39,751 nucleotides of DNA from positions 1-39,751 of the forward strand of contig JASBSO010000245.1 in the NCBI GenBank assembly GCA_030148905.1. Direction: 5' to 3'. Made by a program: the position numbers and the translations under genes. The DNA is from Kordiimonadaceae bacterium (GTDB lineage Bacteria; Pseudomonadota; Alphaproteobacteria; Sphingomonadales; Kordiimonadaceae). Within the stretch, counting starts at the first letter, position 1, and every line of letters begins with the position of its first letter. Under the pieces are notes generated by a model, which made no database searches, was not told the origin of the DNA, and saw only the letters and a list, made by a program, of their open reading frames with translations. Shown here in pieces: positions 19,474 through 28,507 of the stretch.

Positions 19474-21054
19474 TTGAATTTCAACCATATGAAATTCTCT
19501 TACAATGTCAGCATGGAGCTCAGCGACTTTGAAGCTGGCAATGAAAATGCGCTGACCAGCCTGCACGCCGCCGTTATCGGCGTACGCGCGCAGCCCGCCC
19601 AGTGTCTGGATGTGATCAACATCATGGATAAAGCGATCATGACCATGATCGGCACGTCGAGCGCGATTAGCTTGTGCGAAAACGATCTGGCCGCCGCCGA
19701 CCGGGCGCTGGCCACCATTCAGCGCTATGAAGTGGGCAATATCACCCGCGAGGAATTTATCGAACAACTTGGCGGCTACCGAGATATTTTCCTCCAGAAT
19801 TCGCTGGCCTTCGACAAGCCCGTTACCGGCACGGTGAACTTCATTGTTTCGGCCATGTTCTGGGTGATGCTGGTCATCGCGGTCATGACAGTTTTTGTCC
19901 TGCTGGCCGCGGTGCATTCGATCCGCATTTCGATCCGGAATGTCGCCGGGATCGCCAAAGAGCTTGCTGACGGTAAAACCGACGAAGAAATCGCAGCCTA
20001 TCAGCACAGCCAGGCGCTGGGCGGTTTGTGCAACTCGCTGGAGGAATTCCGTCAGGCAGCCAATCGCCAGCGCGAACTGGAGGCCGAGAATAAGCGCGCC
20101 GAAGAAGAGCGTATGCGCCACGAACGCGAGGCCGAAGACGCCCGCCGTGCCGCCGAAGAAGCCGAGCGCGCCCGCGAACGCGAAGCCGCCGACTTGCAGG
20201 CCAAGCGCACCAAAGCGCTTGAGGACATCATCTCGAATTTCGAGACGATTACCTCGGCCGAGTTTGACCGCATGTCGGTTCTCTCAGGCGACTTGAACGC
20301 CAAGTCTGACGACCTGGCGCGCATTGCTGACCAAACCAGCCGGGCATCGACCGATGTTGGCCGGGCAACCGAGCGCAGTGCCGAAAATGTGCAGGCCATT
20401 GCCTCGGCATCCGAGGAATTGTCGGCGTCGTTCAACGAAATCAGCAGCCGCATGAACGAAACCTCCAGCGCCATTCAAAACGCGGTCACCGGCATGCATC
20501 AGGCCAGCGACAAAGTGGACGCCCTCTCTGGCGGTGCGATGGAAATCGGTCGGGTTGTTGAACTGATCCGCGATATTGCCGAGCAAACCAACCTGCTGGC
20601 GCTGAACGCCACGATTGAGGCGGCGCGTGCTGGTGATGCGGGCAAAGGCTTTGCGGTTGTAGCGAGCGAGGTGAAATCGCTGGCATCGCAAACCGCCAAC
20701 GCCACCACCGAGATCGAACAACAAATCGGCGTGCTGCAGTCCACCGGCCAAGAGGCAACCGAGGCGATGAGCCGCATCGAAACCTCGTTCAAGCAGGTGG
20801 AAGAGATGTCCATTCAGGTCTCGGCCGCGGTGGAAGAACAAACCGTCGCCACGTCTGAGATCACGGGCAACATCACCCAAACGGCAGCGGCGACGGACGA
20901 ACTGCGCACCAGCATGTCCACCGTTCGCGACAATGCTGTCGATACCGACCAAAGCGCCAAAGCCATTGCCGAAACCTCGGGCGAGGTGGCAACAGCGATG
21001 GACAAGCTTAGCGGTGAATTTTCCGGCTTCATGGCGCAGGTCCGCGCAATTTGA
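19474..21054 (+). CDS. Methyl-accepting chemotaxis protein (sensor remainder, TM2, HAMP, signalling domain)
   Basis: [24 protein letters not shown]-like region, [38 protein letters not shown] hairpin tip; TTG at 19474 or ATG at 19489 if translated separately. Confidence 0.93.
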   Translation: MNFNHMKFSYNVSMELSDFEAGNENALTSLHAAVIGVRAQPAQCLDVINIMDKAIMTMIGTSSAISLCENDLAAADRALATIQRYEVGNITREEFIEQLGGYRDIFLQNSLAFDKPVTGTVNFIVSAMFWVMLVIAVMTVFVLLAAVHSIRISIRNVAGIAKELADGKTDEEIAAYQHSQALGGLCNSLEEFRQAANRQRELEAENKRAEEERMRHEREAEDARRAAEEAERAREREAADLQAKRTKALEDIISNFETITSAEFDRMSVLSGDLNAKSDDLARIADQTSRASTDVGRATERSAENVQAIASASEELSASFNEISSRMNETSSAIQNAVTGMHQASDKVDALSGGAMEIGRVVELIRDIAEQTNLLALNATIEAARAGDAGKGFAVVASEVKSLASQTANATTEIEQQIGVLQSTGQEATEAMSRIETSFKQVEEMSIQVSAAVEEQTVATSEITGNITQTAAATDELRTSMSTVRDNAVDTDQSAKAIAETSGEVATAMDKLSGEFSGFMAQVRAI

Positions 21055-21061
21055 TCCGGAT

Positions 21062-21083
21062 GCGGCGCGCGTCTGCGCGCCGC
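21062..21083 (+). terminator. Strong hairpin directly after the MCP stop (possible terminator, no U-tract)
   Basis: GCGGCGCGC-gtct-GCGCGCCGC, perfect 9-bp stem with a 4-nt loop. Confidence 0.4.
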
Positions 21084-21157
21084 TCCAACAGGCGCCGTAT
21101 CTCTAAAAAACAATCATTTTGCGGCGCTCGGTCCAGGCTCAATTGGGAGAGCAGATT

Positions 21158-22387
21158 ATGTTAAAGCGTTTCGTACTGGGAGGGTTGACCGCGTCAGCAC
21201 TTCTGTCCACCTCGGCACTTGCCGGCAATTTTGGCACCAATTTCAACCTGACCATGGCCCCGGCAACCGGCGGCATGGGGGGGATCGGCTATGTCCGCCC
21301 GCAAGACCCCTTTGCCTCGGTGATGGGTAATGTCGCCACCATCGGTCAGGTTGAAGGCACCGACTTTATGTTCGGGGCCGCCTGGACACGGGTAGAACCC
21401 GACGCCACCCACGATGGTTCGGTCGTGCCCCCGTTTGAAGCGGGCACCGCGTTCAACAACTTTATTGCTCCGGCCATGGCTGTGCGCCACCGGATCAACG
21501 ACAAACTGTCCTTTGGCATGGGGCTTGGGGCAACGGCGGGCCTGGCCTCTGATTTCCGCGCCGCGCCGCTCAACCCGATTGTGACCTTTTTGGTGTTTGG
21601 TGCGAATATGGGCCTGGCCTATGAGGTCAATGACAAACTGACTGTCGGTGTCGGTGCCCAGCTTGGCTACAGCCTGTTTGAAGTGGGCCTGACCTCCAAC
21701 ACCTCGATCGCGCAAGACATTGGCTTTCGCGGCATGGTGGGCTTCACCTATGACTTTGGCGACGTGATGATCGGCGGCACCTATCAGACGCCAATGGAAT
21801 TTCGCTGGCAGGATGTGACCGCTGTTGACGTTGGCCCACAAGGGTTGATTTTCGACGATGTCGACCTGACCCAGCCGCAAGAGGTTGAGTTTGGCATCGC
21901 CACCACCGATCAGTTCTCTGAAAAATGGCTGTTTGAAATCGACGGCATCTGGATCGATTACGGCAATGCCACGCTCTATGAAGACCTGTGGGTCGACCAG
22001 TTTATTTTCGGCATCGGCGCGCAATACAAAACCGGAAAATGGGCGTTTCGCGCGGGGTATAACTATCACCTCGACCTGCGGCGTGACGATGTGTCTGAGG
22101 TGAATTCGATCAGCAACCTGACCCAGCTTGTTGCCCCGCTTGGGCCGGACGGCGCGCCGGTTCCGGTGCCGGTTTTCCCCGGCTTTGTGCAGTTGGTGCA
22201 GGCGACTCTGGCCCAGCCATATTGGCCGCATCAGGTCTCGTCGGGTCTTGGCTATCAGATCTCGGACAATATGCGGTTTGATCTTTCCGCCACGCTGGCC
22301 TTTGGCAACCCAGAGCCCTTTGGCGGCTTCACCTTGCAGGATATCTGGGAAGTGCACGCGCAGTTCGGCTTCACCTGGGCCTTCTAA
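21158..22387 (+). CDS. OmpP1/FadL-family outer membrane transporter-like protein
   Basis: Signal peptide MLKRFVLGGLTASALLSTSALA, beta-barrel pattern, GMGLGATAGLASDFR..., C-terminal FTWAF. Confidence 0.75.
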   Translation: MLKRFVLGGLTASALLSTSALAGNFGTNFNLTMAPATGGMGGIGYVRPQDPFASVMGNVATIGQVEGTDFMFGAAWTRVEPDATHDGSVVPPFEAGTAFNNFIAPAMAVRHRINDKLSFGMGLGATAGLASDFRAAPLNPIVTFLVFGANMGLAYEVNDKLTVGVGAQLGYSLFEVGLTSNTSIAQDIGFRGMVGFTYDFGDVMIGGTYQTPMEFRWQDVTAVDVGPQGLIFDDVDLTQPQEVEFGIATTDQFSEKWLFEIDGIWIDYGNATLYEDLWVDQFIFGIGAQYKTGKWAFRAGYNYHLDLRRDDVSEVNSISNLTQLVAPLGPDGAPVPVPVFPGFVQLVQATLAQPYWPHQVSSGLGYQISDNMRFDLSATLAFGNPEPFGGFTLQDIWEVHAQFGFTWAF

Positions 22388-22459
22388 AAGGCTTTTTGCG
22401 AAAGCCTCAGCGCCGCGTTGGCGCATTGCACGCTCCCCAGTGCGCCCCTATAGTCAGCT

Positions 22460-22479
22460 CCGGATGCCTCGGCATCCGG
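22460..22479. other. Hairpin between FadL-like gene and galE
   Basis: CCGGATGCC-TC-GGCATCCGG, perfect 9-bp arms, about 25 bp upstream of the galE GTG. Confidence 0.5.
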
Positions 22480-22503
22480 GGTTTGGCGTTTTAGGGGGCG
22501 ATT

Positions 22504-23493
22504 GTGGCGCTTTTGATTACGGGCGGTGCCGGCTATATCGGCAGCCATATGATGTGGGCAGCACTGGATGCGGGCCGGTCGGTTGTGGTGCTGGACAATT
22601 TGTCCACTGGGCGGCGCGACGCCGTTGCCGATGCGGCCACGTTCATTGAAGGCGATGTCGGCGACGCGGCACTGTTGGACCGCATCTTCAATGACCACGA
22701 CATTGATGCGATCCTGCATTTTGCGGGCTCGATCATTGTGCCCGAAAGCGTTGAAAACCCGCTGCTGTATTACCGCAACAATACCGGCAACAGCCGCACA
22801 TTGATCGAAGCGGCGGTGCGCCGCGCCGTGCCGCACTTTATTTTTTCCTCGACCGCTGCCGTGTACGGCGACCCCGAGGTCATCCCGGTCGCCGAGGACG
22901 CACCGCTTGGCCCCCTGTCGCCTTATGGCACATCCAAACTGATGACCGAGTTGATGCTGCAAGACACCAGTGCCGCGCACCCGCTGCGCTTTGCGGCCTT
23001 GCGTTATTTCAATGTCGCGGGCGCAGACCCAGACGGCCGCGCCGGTCAGGCCACTCCCAATGCCACGCATCTGATCAAGGTCGCCTGCCAGGCCGCATTG
23101 GGCCAGCGCGACCACCTTGCCGTCTTCGGTGATGACTATGACACGCCCGACGGTACCGGTGTGCGCGACTATATCCATGTCAGCGATTTGGCGGACGCGC
23201 ATATGGCGGCACTCGCTTATCTGGAGGCGGGCGGGGCGAGCGATGTGTTCAACTGCGGGTACGGCACCGGCTATTCGGTGATGGAGGTCATCGCCGCCGT
23301 CAAAGACGTCTCGGGTGTGGATTTTCCGGTCAAGGTGATGCCGCGCCGCGCCGGCGACAGCCCCAAGGTGGTCGCCAAAGTGGATAAACTCCATGCGCAT
23401 ATGGACTGGACACCCCGCCATGCCGACTTGCGGCATATCATTCGAACGGCGCTCGCCTTCGAACAACAGCTCAATACCGGAGGCCGCACATGA
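22504..23493 (+). CDS. galE: UDP-glucose 4-epimerase
   Basis: LLITGGAGYIGSHMMWAALDAG, VVLDNLSTG, FSSTAAVYGDPEVIPVAED, SPYGTSKLMTE; GTG start. Confidence 0.95.
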   Translation: MALLITGGAGYIGSHMMWAALDAGRSVVVLDNLSTGRRDAVADAATFIEGDVGDAALLDRIFNDHDIDAILHFAGSIIVPESVENPLLYYRNNTGNSRTLIEAAVRRAVPHFIFSSTAAVYGDPEVIPVAEDAPLGPLSPYGTSKLMTELMLQDTSAAHPLRFAALRYFNVAGADPDGRAGQATPNATHLIKVACQAALGQRDHLAVFGDDYDTPDGTGVRDYIHVSDLADAHMAALAYLEAGGASDVFNCGYGTGYSVMEVIAAVKDVSGVDFPVKVMPRRAGDSPKVVAKVDKLHAHMDWTPRHADLRHIIRTALAFEQQLNTGGRT

Positions 23494-25268
23494 CCGACCA
23501 GCCCAGCCCCGAACAAGGCCCCGATCATGGCCCCAACCGGCGTGATTTTCTGGCCTTTGCCGCCGGTGCATCGGCAACAGCAGCGCTTGCCTCCAGCAGT
23601 GCCTATGCCAGCCAAGAGGGCGAACCGGATGTCTCGGACGAGCAACTAACCCTCACAGACATCGCTGCGGTTGAAAAGGTGATGGGGGTGCGCTTCACCG
23701 ACGATCAGCGCGCCCATGTCTTGGAGGACTATCCCGGCACCAAGCGCAGTGTGGAGGCGGTTCGAACGCTTGATCTGGACAATGGCCTGTCGCCCGCCTC
23801 CAGCTTTGACCCCCGCTTGCCAGGGCGCACCTACGCAGAGGCGAACCGCGCACCTGACCTTCGGCTGATACATCAGGGCTCATCGGCCTTGCCCACAAGC
23901 GCCGATGACATCGCCTTTGCCCGGCTGGCCGACTTGCGCCGCTGGCTCGATAGCGGGGCGATCAGCGCGGCGGAGCTGACCGAGTTGTACCTGGCCCGCA
24001 TCAAGCGCTTTGCCGGGCGGCTGAACTGTTTTGTTACGGTAACCGAGGCACTGGCCCGCCAACAGGCCGCCGACGCCGATGCAGCGCTGGCGCGCGGCGA
24101 GCGCAAACCGCTCTTGGGCATTCCTTATGCGCTTAAGGACCTTGCTGATACCGCCGGCATTCGCACCACATGGGGGGCGGAGCCGTTTCAGGACCGCGTG
24201 CCCGACAGCGACGCCACACTGGTGACCATGCTGCGCGAAGCCGGGGCCATTTTACTGGGCAAGGCGACCACAGGCGCGCTGGCCTTTGCCGATATTTGGT
24301 TTGGCGGCATGACCCGCAGCCCTTGGAATTTGGACGAAGGGTCCTCTGGCTCCAGCGCCGGGCCATCGTCGGCTACAGCGGCGGGCTTGTGCGCCTTTGC
24401 CATTGGCACAGAAACCCTGGGCTCGATCATCAGCCCGGCAACCCGGTGCGGGCTTGCGGGCCTGCGGCCCAGCTTTGGACGCGTGCCGCGCGGCGGCTTT
24501 ATGGCGCTGGCCTGGTCGCTCGACAAGGTGGGGCCGCTCTGCCGGTACGTAGAAGATACCGCTATGGTGATGCACGTGATTACCGGCTTTGATCCACGCG
24601 ACGCCGGGTCGGCCAACACAGGCTTTGGCTATCAGGGCAGCGCAGAACTGGACGGCCTTAGGGTTGGCTATATGCCCGCTGCCTTTGACGAGGACGGTGT
24701 CCGCGATATTGACCGCGACGTGCTGCGCGCCGCCAAGGCCCGCTTTGGCCCGCTCACAGAAATCACCCTGCCCGCCATGCCGGTGGATGCGCTGCGCCCC
24801 ATCATTCGTGCCGAGGCTGCTGCTGCCTTTGACCGCCTTGTGCGCTCGGGCGAGATTGATGTGCTGAAGTTCAAGGGCCCACTAGCGCGCGGGCGCGCCA
24901 GTCGCGCGGTGCGGATGCTCAGCGCCGTGGATTATATCAATATGGAGCGTGTCCGCCGTCAGGTGATGCACCAGATGGCCGATATTTTTGACAGGGTTGA
25001 TGTGATCGTCGCGCCCAATTTCGCCCAGTCGATGCTGACCATCACCAATTATACCGGTACGCCGCAGCTTGCCTTCCGGTCGGGGTTTTTCGACACGCCC
25101 ACGCGCACCATTTTCGGCACCGTGCCCAATCCGGATGGCCCGACGTTCAGCGTGCCGCACACAACCAGTGTATTTGGTCCCCTATACGGCGAAGCGGCAA
25201 TGATCGCTGTCGCGGCACAACTCGAAGCCGATATGGGGGTTACACACCGCCGCCCGTCGCTTGGTTAA
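23490..25268 (+). CDS. Amidase-signature family protein with Tat signal
   Basis: NRRDFLAFAAGASATAALASSSAYA (twin-arginine); IPYALKD, DEGSSGSSAGPSSATAAGLCAFAIGTETLGSIISP (Ser-cisSer-Lys triad). Confidence 0.93.
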   Translation: MTDQPSPEQGPDHGPNRRDFLAFAAGASATAALASSSAYASQEGEPDVSDEQLTLTDIAAVEKVMGVRFTDDQRAHVLEDYPGTKRSVEAVRTLDLDNGLSPASSFDPRLPGRTYAEANRAPDLRLIHQGSSALPTSADDIAFARLADLRRWLDSGAISAAELTELYLARIKRFAGRLNCFVTVTEALARQQAADADAALARGERKPLLGIPYALKDLADTAGIRTTWGAEPFQDRVPDSDATLVTMLREAGAILLGKATTGALAFADIWFGGMTRSPWNLDEGSSGSSAGPSSATAAGLCAFAIGTETLGSIISPATRCGLAGLRPSFGRVPRGGFMALAWSLDKVGPLCRYVEDTAMVMHVITGFDPRDAGSANTGFGYQGSAELDGLRVGYMPAAFDEDGVRDIDRDVLRAAKARFGPLTEITLPAMPVDALRPIIRAEAAAAFDRLVRSGEIDVLKFKGPLARGRASRAVRMLSAVDYINMERVRRQVMHQMADIFDRVDVIVAPNFAQSMLTITNYTGTPQLAFRSGFFDTPTRTIFGTVPNPDGPTFSVPHTTSVFGPLYGEAAMIAVAAQLEADMGVTHRRPSLG

Positions 25269-25890
25269 GCGCCTTTAGCTGGGCGTCGATCAACCGCTGG
25301 TTCTGGGCGCGCCATTCGGGGTCTACATCCTGAAGGCGTTCAGTACGGGTGTTGGCTGCCGGAAAGGGGATGTCGGGCACCCGCGCCCCCAAAAAGCCGC
25401 AAAATTCGGCCCAGCCATCGCCCTTTTCCCAACATAGTTCAATGAGTTGGCCGGTGGCGCCGTTCTCGGCAAAAAATGCATGCACACCGGCATTGTGGCG
25501 GGTGTAAAAGGCCAGATGCTCGCCCTCATAACCGTGCGGGAAGTTATAGCCATAGGTGACCTTGCGGAAATGGCGCGTGGGGTGGGTCGTTAGGCTGTGG
25601 GCCTTCAGGCTGTCCAGCCAGACATCCGCGCTTTGCCGCACGGTCAAAACAAAGCGCGCCTGGTCGCCGTAGCGGGCATAAATTTCGCGGTACATCAGCG
25701 GATAAGGCCAGTCTTCAAAACTGTCATGGGCGTCCAGAACTGCCCAGATCGGGTCGAAATTTCGGTCGAGAAGATGCTGCATCAAATCGCCGCGCACCGA
25801 CATATGTCGCGCGCCCAGCGCCTTTAGGCACTGGGCCAGGGTGGTGGTGCCGGTTTTGCTCAGCCCGATGCCAAAAACCTTGATGCCCAT
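25240..25890 (-). CDS. Sulfotransferase family protein
   Basis: KVFGIGLSKTGTTTLAQCLKALGARH (PAPS-loop-like), FVLTVRQSADVWLDSLKAHS. Confidence 0.85.
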   Translation of the reverse strand: MGIKVFGIGLSKTGTTTLAQCLKALGARHMSVRGDLMQHLLDRNFDPIWAVLDAHDSFEDWPYPLMYREIYARYGDQARFVLTVRQSADVWLDSLKAHSLTTHPTRHFRKVTYGYNFPHGYEGEHLAFYTRHNAGVHAFFAENGATGQLIELCWEKGDGWAEFCGFLGARVPDIPFPAANTRTERLQDVDPEWRAQNQRLIDAQLKALNQATGGGV

Positions 25891-26008
25891 TGTCCTGCCC
25901 GCTGCCCCTGCTTGTCTGCCTGCCGTTCACGCTCTTGTTGAGGACTGTGCTTGCCAGCTTCGCCGATTGAATGCAAGTTGAGCCCCTCAGCTCGTCAAAA
26001 GGGGTGTT

Positions 26009-27031
26009 ATGCATATTTTCTGGGTTCCCAATCACGCCGACCATATCACTCAGGGCGAGATTAAAGACGGTATTTTGCGCGCACCGTTCGAGCATCCAGG
26101 CCGTATCGACGGCGCGCTCGGTGCGATGAAGGCGGCGGGCCTGCCCCGCCCGCTGGAGGCGCCCGAGGTGGGGATTGAACCCATTTTGGCGGTGCACGAT
26201 GTGGGCTATATCGGGTTTCTCAACGAAGCCTGGCCGCGCTGGCGCGCTGAGGGACGCACGGGCGATATTGTGCCGCTGGTTTGGCCCGGACGCGGTATGC
26301 GCCACGACACACGTCCCCTGACCATCGACGGCAAGATTGGCCATTATTGTTTTGATGCGGGCACCCCGATTTGCCGCGACAGCTGGGACATTTCCTATGC
26401 CAGTGCGCAGTGCGCCGTTGCCGCCGCCGACCGGGCAGCCGCCGGCGAACATGCCTTTGCCATGACCCGCCCACCGGGCCACCACGCCATGCGCGCTGGT
26501 TACGGCGGCTATTGCTTTGTCAATAATGCCGCAGTTGCCGCCGAGCGGATGATCGCCGAGGGGTGCGAGCGCGTCGCCGTGCTGGACGTGGATTACCACC
26601 ACGGCAACGGCACGCAGTCGATTTTTTATGAGCGCGCGGACGTTCTGGTGGTCAATATCCACGCCGACCCGATCGAGGAATATCCCTATTATCTGGGCCA
26701 CAGCGACGAGCAAGGCGACGGCAAGGGATTTGGTGCCAATGTGAACCTGCCGCTGGCCAAAGGGTCGGGCTGGGGCACGTACCGGCACGCGCTGGATACG
26801 GCCATCTCGACGATCCGGTCCTTTGAGGCCGACGCGCTGGTGGTGTCCTTCGGCGCCGACACATATGAGGATGACCCACTCGGCACCTTCACGCTGGGCA
26901 CAAACCATATCGGCATGATCGCCGACGCCATTGCCGGGCTTAGGCTACCGTCAGCCATCATCTTGGAAGGCGGTTACGCCACCGACGCACTGGGCGATAA
27001 TATCGCCGCGTTTTTGACGCCCTTTGCCTGA
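26009..27031 (+). CDS. Histone deacetylase-family / acetylpolyamine amidohydrolase-like protein
   Basis: TRPPGHHAMRAGYGGYCFVNNAAVAAERM, VAVLDVDYHHGNGTQSIFYERADVLVVNIHADP, SFGADTYEDDPLGTF. Confidence 0.94.
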   Translation: MHIFWVPNHADHITQGEIKDGILRAPFEHPGRIDGALGAMKAAGLPRPLEAPEVGIEPILAVHDVGYIGFLNEAWPRWRAEGRTGDIVPLVWPGRGMRHDTRPLTIDGKIGHYCFDAGTPICRDSWDISYASAQCAVAAADRAAAGEHAFAMTRPPGHHAMRAGYGGYCFVNNAAVAAERMIAEGCERVAVLDVDYHHGNGTQSIFYERADVLVVNIHADPIEEYPYYLGHSDEQGDGKGFGANVNLPLAKGSGWGTYRHALDTAISTIRSFEADALVVSFGADTYEDDPLGTFTLGTNHIGMIADAIAGLRLPSAIILEGGYATDALGDNIAAFLTPFA

Positions 27032-27060
27032 GGGCTAGCTCAGAACTACGCCCATCTTTG

Positions 27061-27085
27061 CCGGAAGCAGAGACCCTGCCTCCGG
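27061..27085. terminator. Possible convergent-intergenic hairpin
   Basis: CCGGAAGCAG-agacc-CTGCCTCCGG with one mismatch, between convergent genes; no T-run. Confidence 0.3.
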
Positions 27086-27122
27086 CGTTCTCGCGTGGTG
27101 GGTGCCGATGACTGCTACGCCC

Positions 27123-28322
27123 TTACTCGTCCGGGCCGGGTTTTTCATCCTCAGGCGTTTCGCCGTGGCTGACCTCTTCGATGTCAACCGTGCCCTCGCG
27201 CTGATGTTCGTAATTTCGTTTTTGAACCCTGGCGATCAGTTCCCTCAGTTCCGGCGGGTATTTGTTGAACCGAATATTTTCCGCCTGCAGAAGCTGCGTC
27301 ACGTTGATCGGGTTGACCTGGGTGGTGTCGGCGCTTTGTAGTTGCAACAGACCCGCTTTCGATATGGGCGTGAACGCACTGGTGACCGTCTTATCGGAGG
27401 TCAGATCGGCGATATCCCAGTCCTGAATGTTTGCAGACAGCCGGATTGTTTTGCCGGCCATGGCATGAATTTTCGGTTGGCGGATGAACCGAACAACGTG
27501 TTTTTTCACGTCATTTTTGAAGTCGGGGAAATGCGTCTCGCCCATCATTTCATAATAGCGGGCAACGCGGAGGCGCTTGCCCCACACCTTGGCCCCGCGC
27601 GGGCTGTTGATATATTCGCGGGCATTGTCCTCAAGCGCGTACCAAATCCTGCTGCCGCGATACGCCCGGCGGCGGATATCGGGTGTGCCGATGGCCCCCA
27701 TGTAAAAGCCGTAGAGAACAAGCGGGTTTTTCCAGCCCGTGATCACGCGTTGTTCGATATCATGAATAGACAGGTCAACACCGCCAACCTTCACAATTTT
27801 TTCGTCCCAAACCGCAGGTTCGTCTCTCTTGCCGAAGATCAGAGTCTTCATGCTGCGCACGGGGTACCGGTTGGCGATGACTTCCATAACGGTGATGTTG
27901 TGAAGATTGAGCCAGAAGGCGAGCTGCTCGTCCTTGGTCAGATTGGGCATGTCGATCGACTCGACGCTTGCTTGTAAGCCCAGCCGCGCCACGCGAATGA
28001 AGTCGATATTTTCATCGGCCATAAAGCTATACATGACGCGGTTGCCGGACAGGCGCGTGGCTTTGCGGCTGCCGAACGCGATCCGCGTCCCCGTTGGCGG
28101 GCGCGGAGGAGACGCAGATTCACTGCCGGCATGGCCGAGATCAACCACGACAGTGTCCAAAATGTCGTCCATATAGGCGTAAAATGTTTCAGGGCTTAGA
28201 CCCGCGTCATCGGGCTTTGCCGATCCTGCATCTTTTTCCAACGCGGCCGACGCCGCGGTCGCCCCAAACGCGAAAAGGCAGGTGAGAAGCGCAGTTTGCA
28301 CGCGTTTTCGGAATAAAATCAT
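27123..28322 (-). CDS. DUF547 domain-containing protein
   Basis: Signal-like N-terminus; LTKDEQLAFWLNLHNITVMEVIANRYPVRSMKTL, LSIHDIEQRVI, RAYRGSRIWYALEDNAREYINSPRG. Confidence 0.85.
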   Translation of the reverse strand: MILFRKRVQTALLTCLFAFGATAASAALEKDAGSAKPDDAGLSPETFYAYMDDILDTVVVDLGHAGSESASPPRPPTGTRIAFGSRKATRLSGNRVMYSFMADENIDFIRVARLGLQASVESIDMPNLTKDEQLAFWLNLHNITVMEVIANRYPVRSMKTLIFGKRDEPAVWDEKIVKVGGVDLSIHDIEQRVITGWKNPLVLYGFYMGAIGTPDIRRRAYRGSRIWYALEDNAREYINSPRGAKVWGKRLRVARYYEMMGETHFPDFKNDVKKHVVRFIRQPKIHAMAGKTIRLSANIQDWDIADLTSDKTVTSAFTPISKAGLLQLQSADTTQVNPINVTQLLQAENIRFNKYPPELRELIARVQKRNYEHQREGTVDIEEVSHGETPEDEKPGPDE

Positions 28323-28507
28323 CTCAACCCCCTATCATTTTGAAATGGCATGCTAATCGATCATCCGCCAATCGGCAAGGCCAGCACAATCCATGCACGT
28401 CTGCTGGCCCACCAACGTAAACCGCAGTTCCTGGGCCTGCAGCCTGCTGTCCGGATGGGGAATGCATGAAAGAGGGCTTGTACGCCCACCGGCCACACCG
28501 ATTTTGG

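Noticed and set aside
20090-20210. Glu/Ala/Arg-rich repetitive stretch in the MCP ([36 protein letters not shown])
   Set aside because: Ordinary coiled-coil linker after HAMP in many MCPs, not a tandem DNA repeat.
21194-22426. 410-aa minus-strand ORF opposite the FadL-like gene
   Set aside because: Low-complexity shadow translation; the plus strand has signal peptide and barrel features.
22384-23577. 397-aa minus-strand ORF opposite galE
   Set aside because: Shadow ORF; galE on the plus strand is unambiguous.
25724-26908. 394-aa minus-strand ORF covering the HDAC-family gene and the start of the sulfotransferase
   Set aside because: Antisense and out-of-frame with two well-supported genes.
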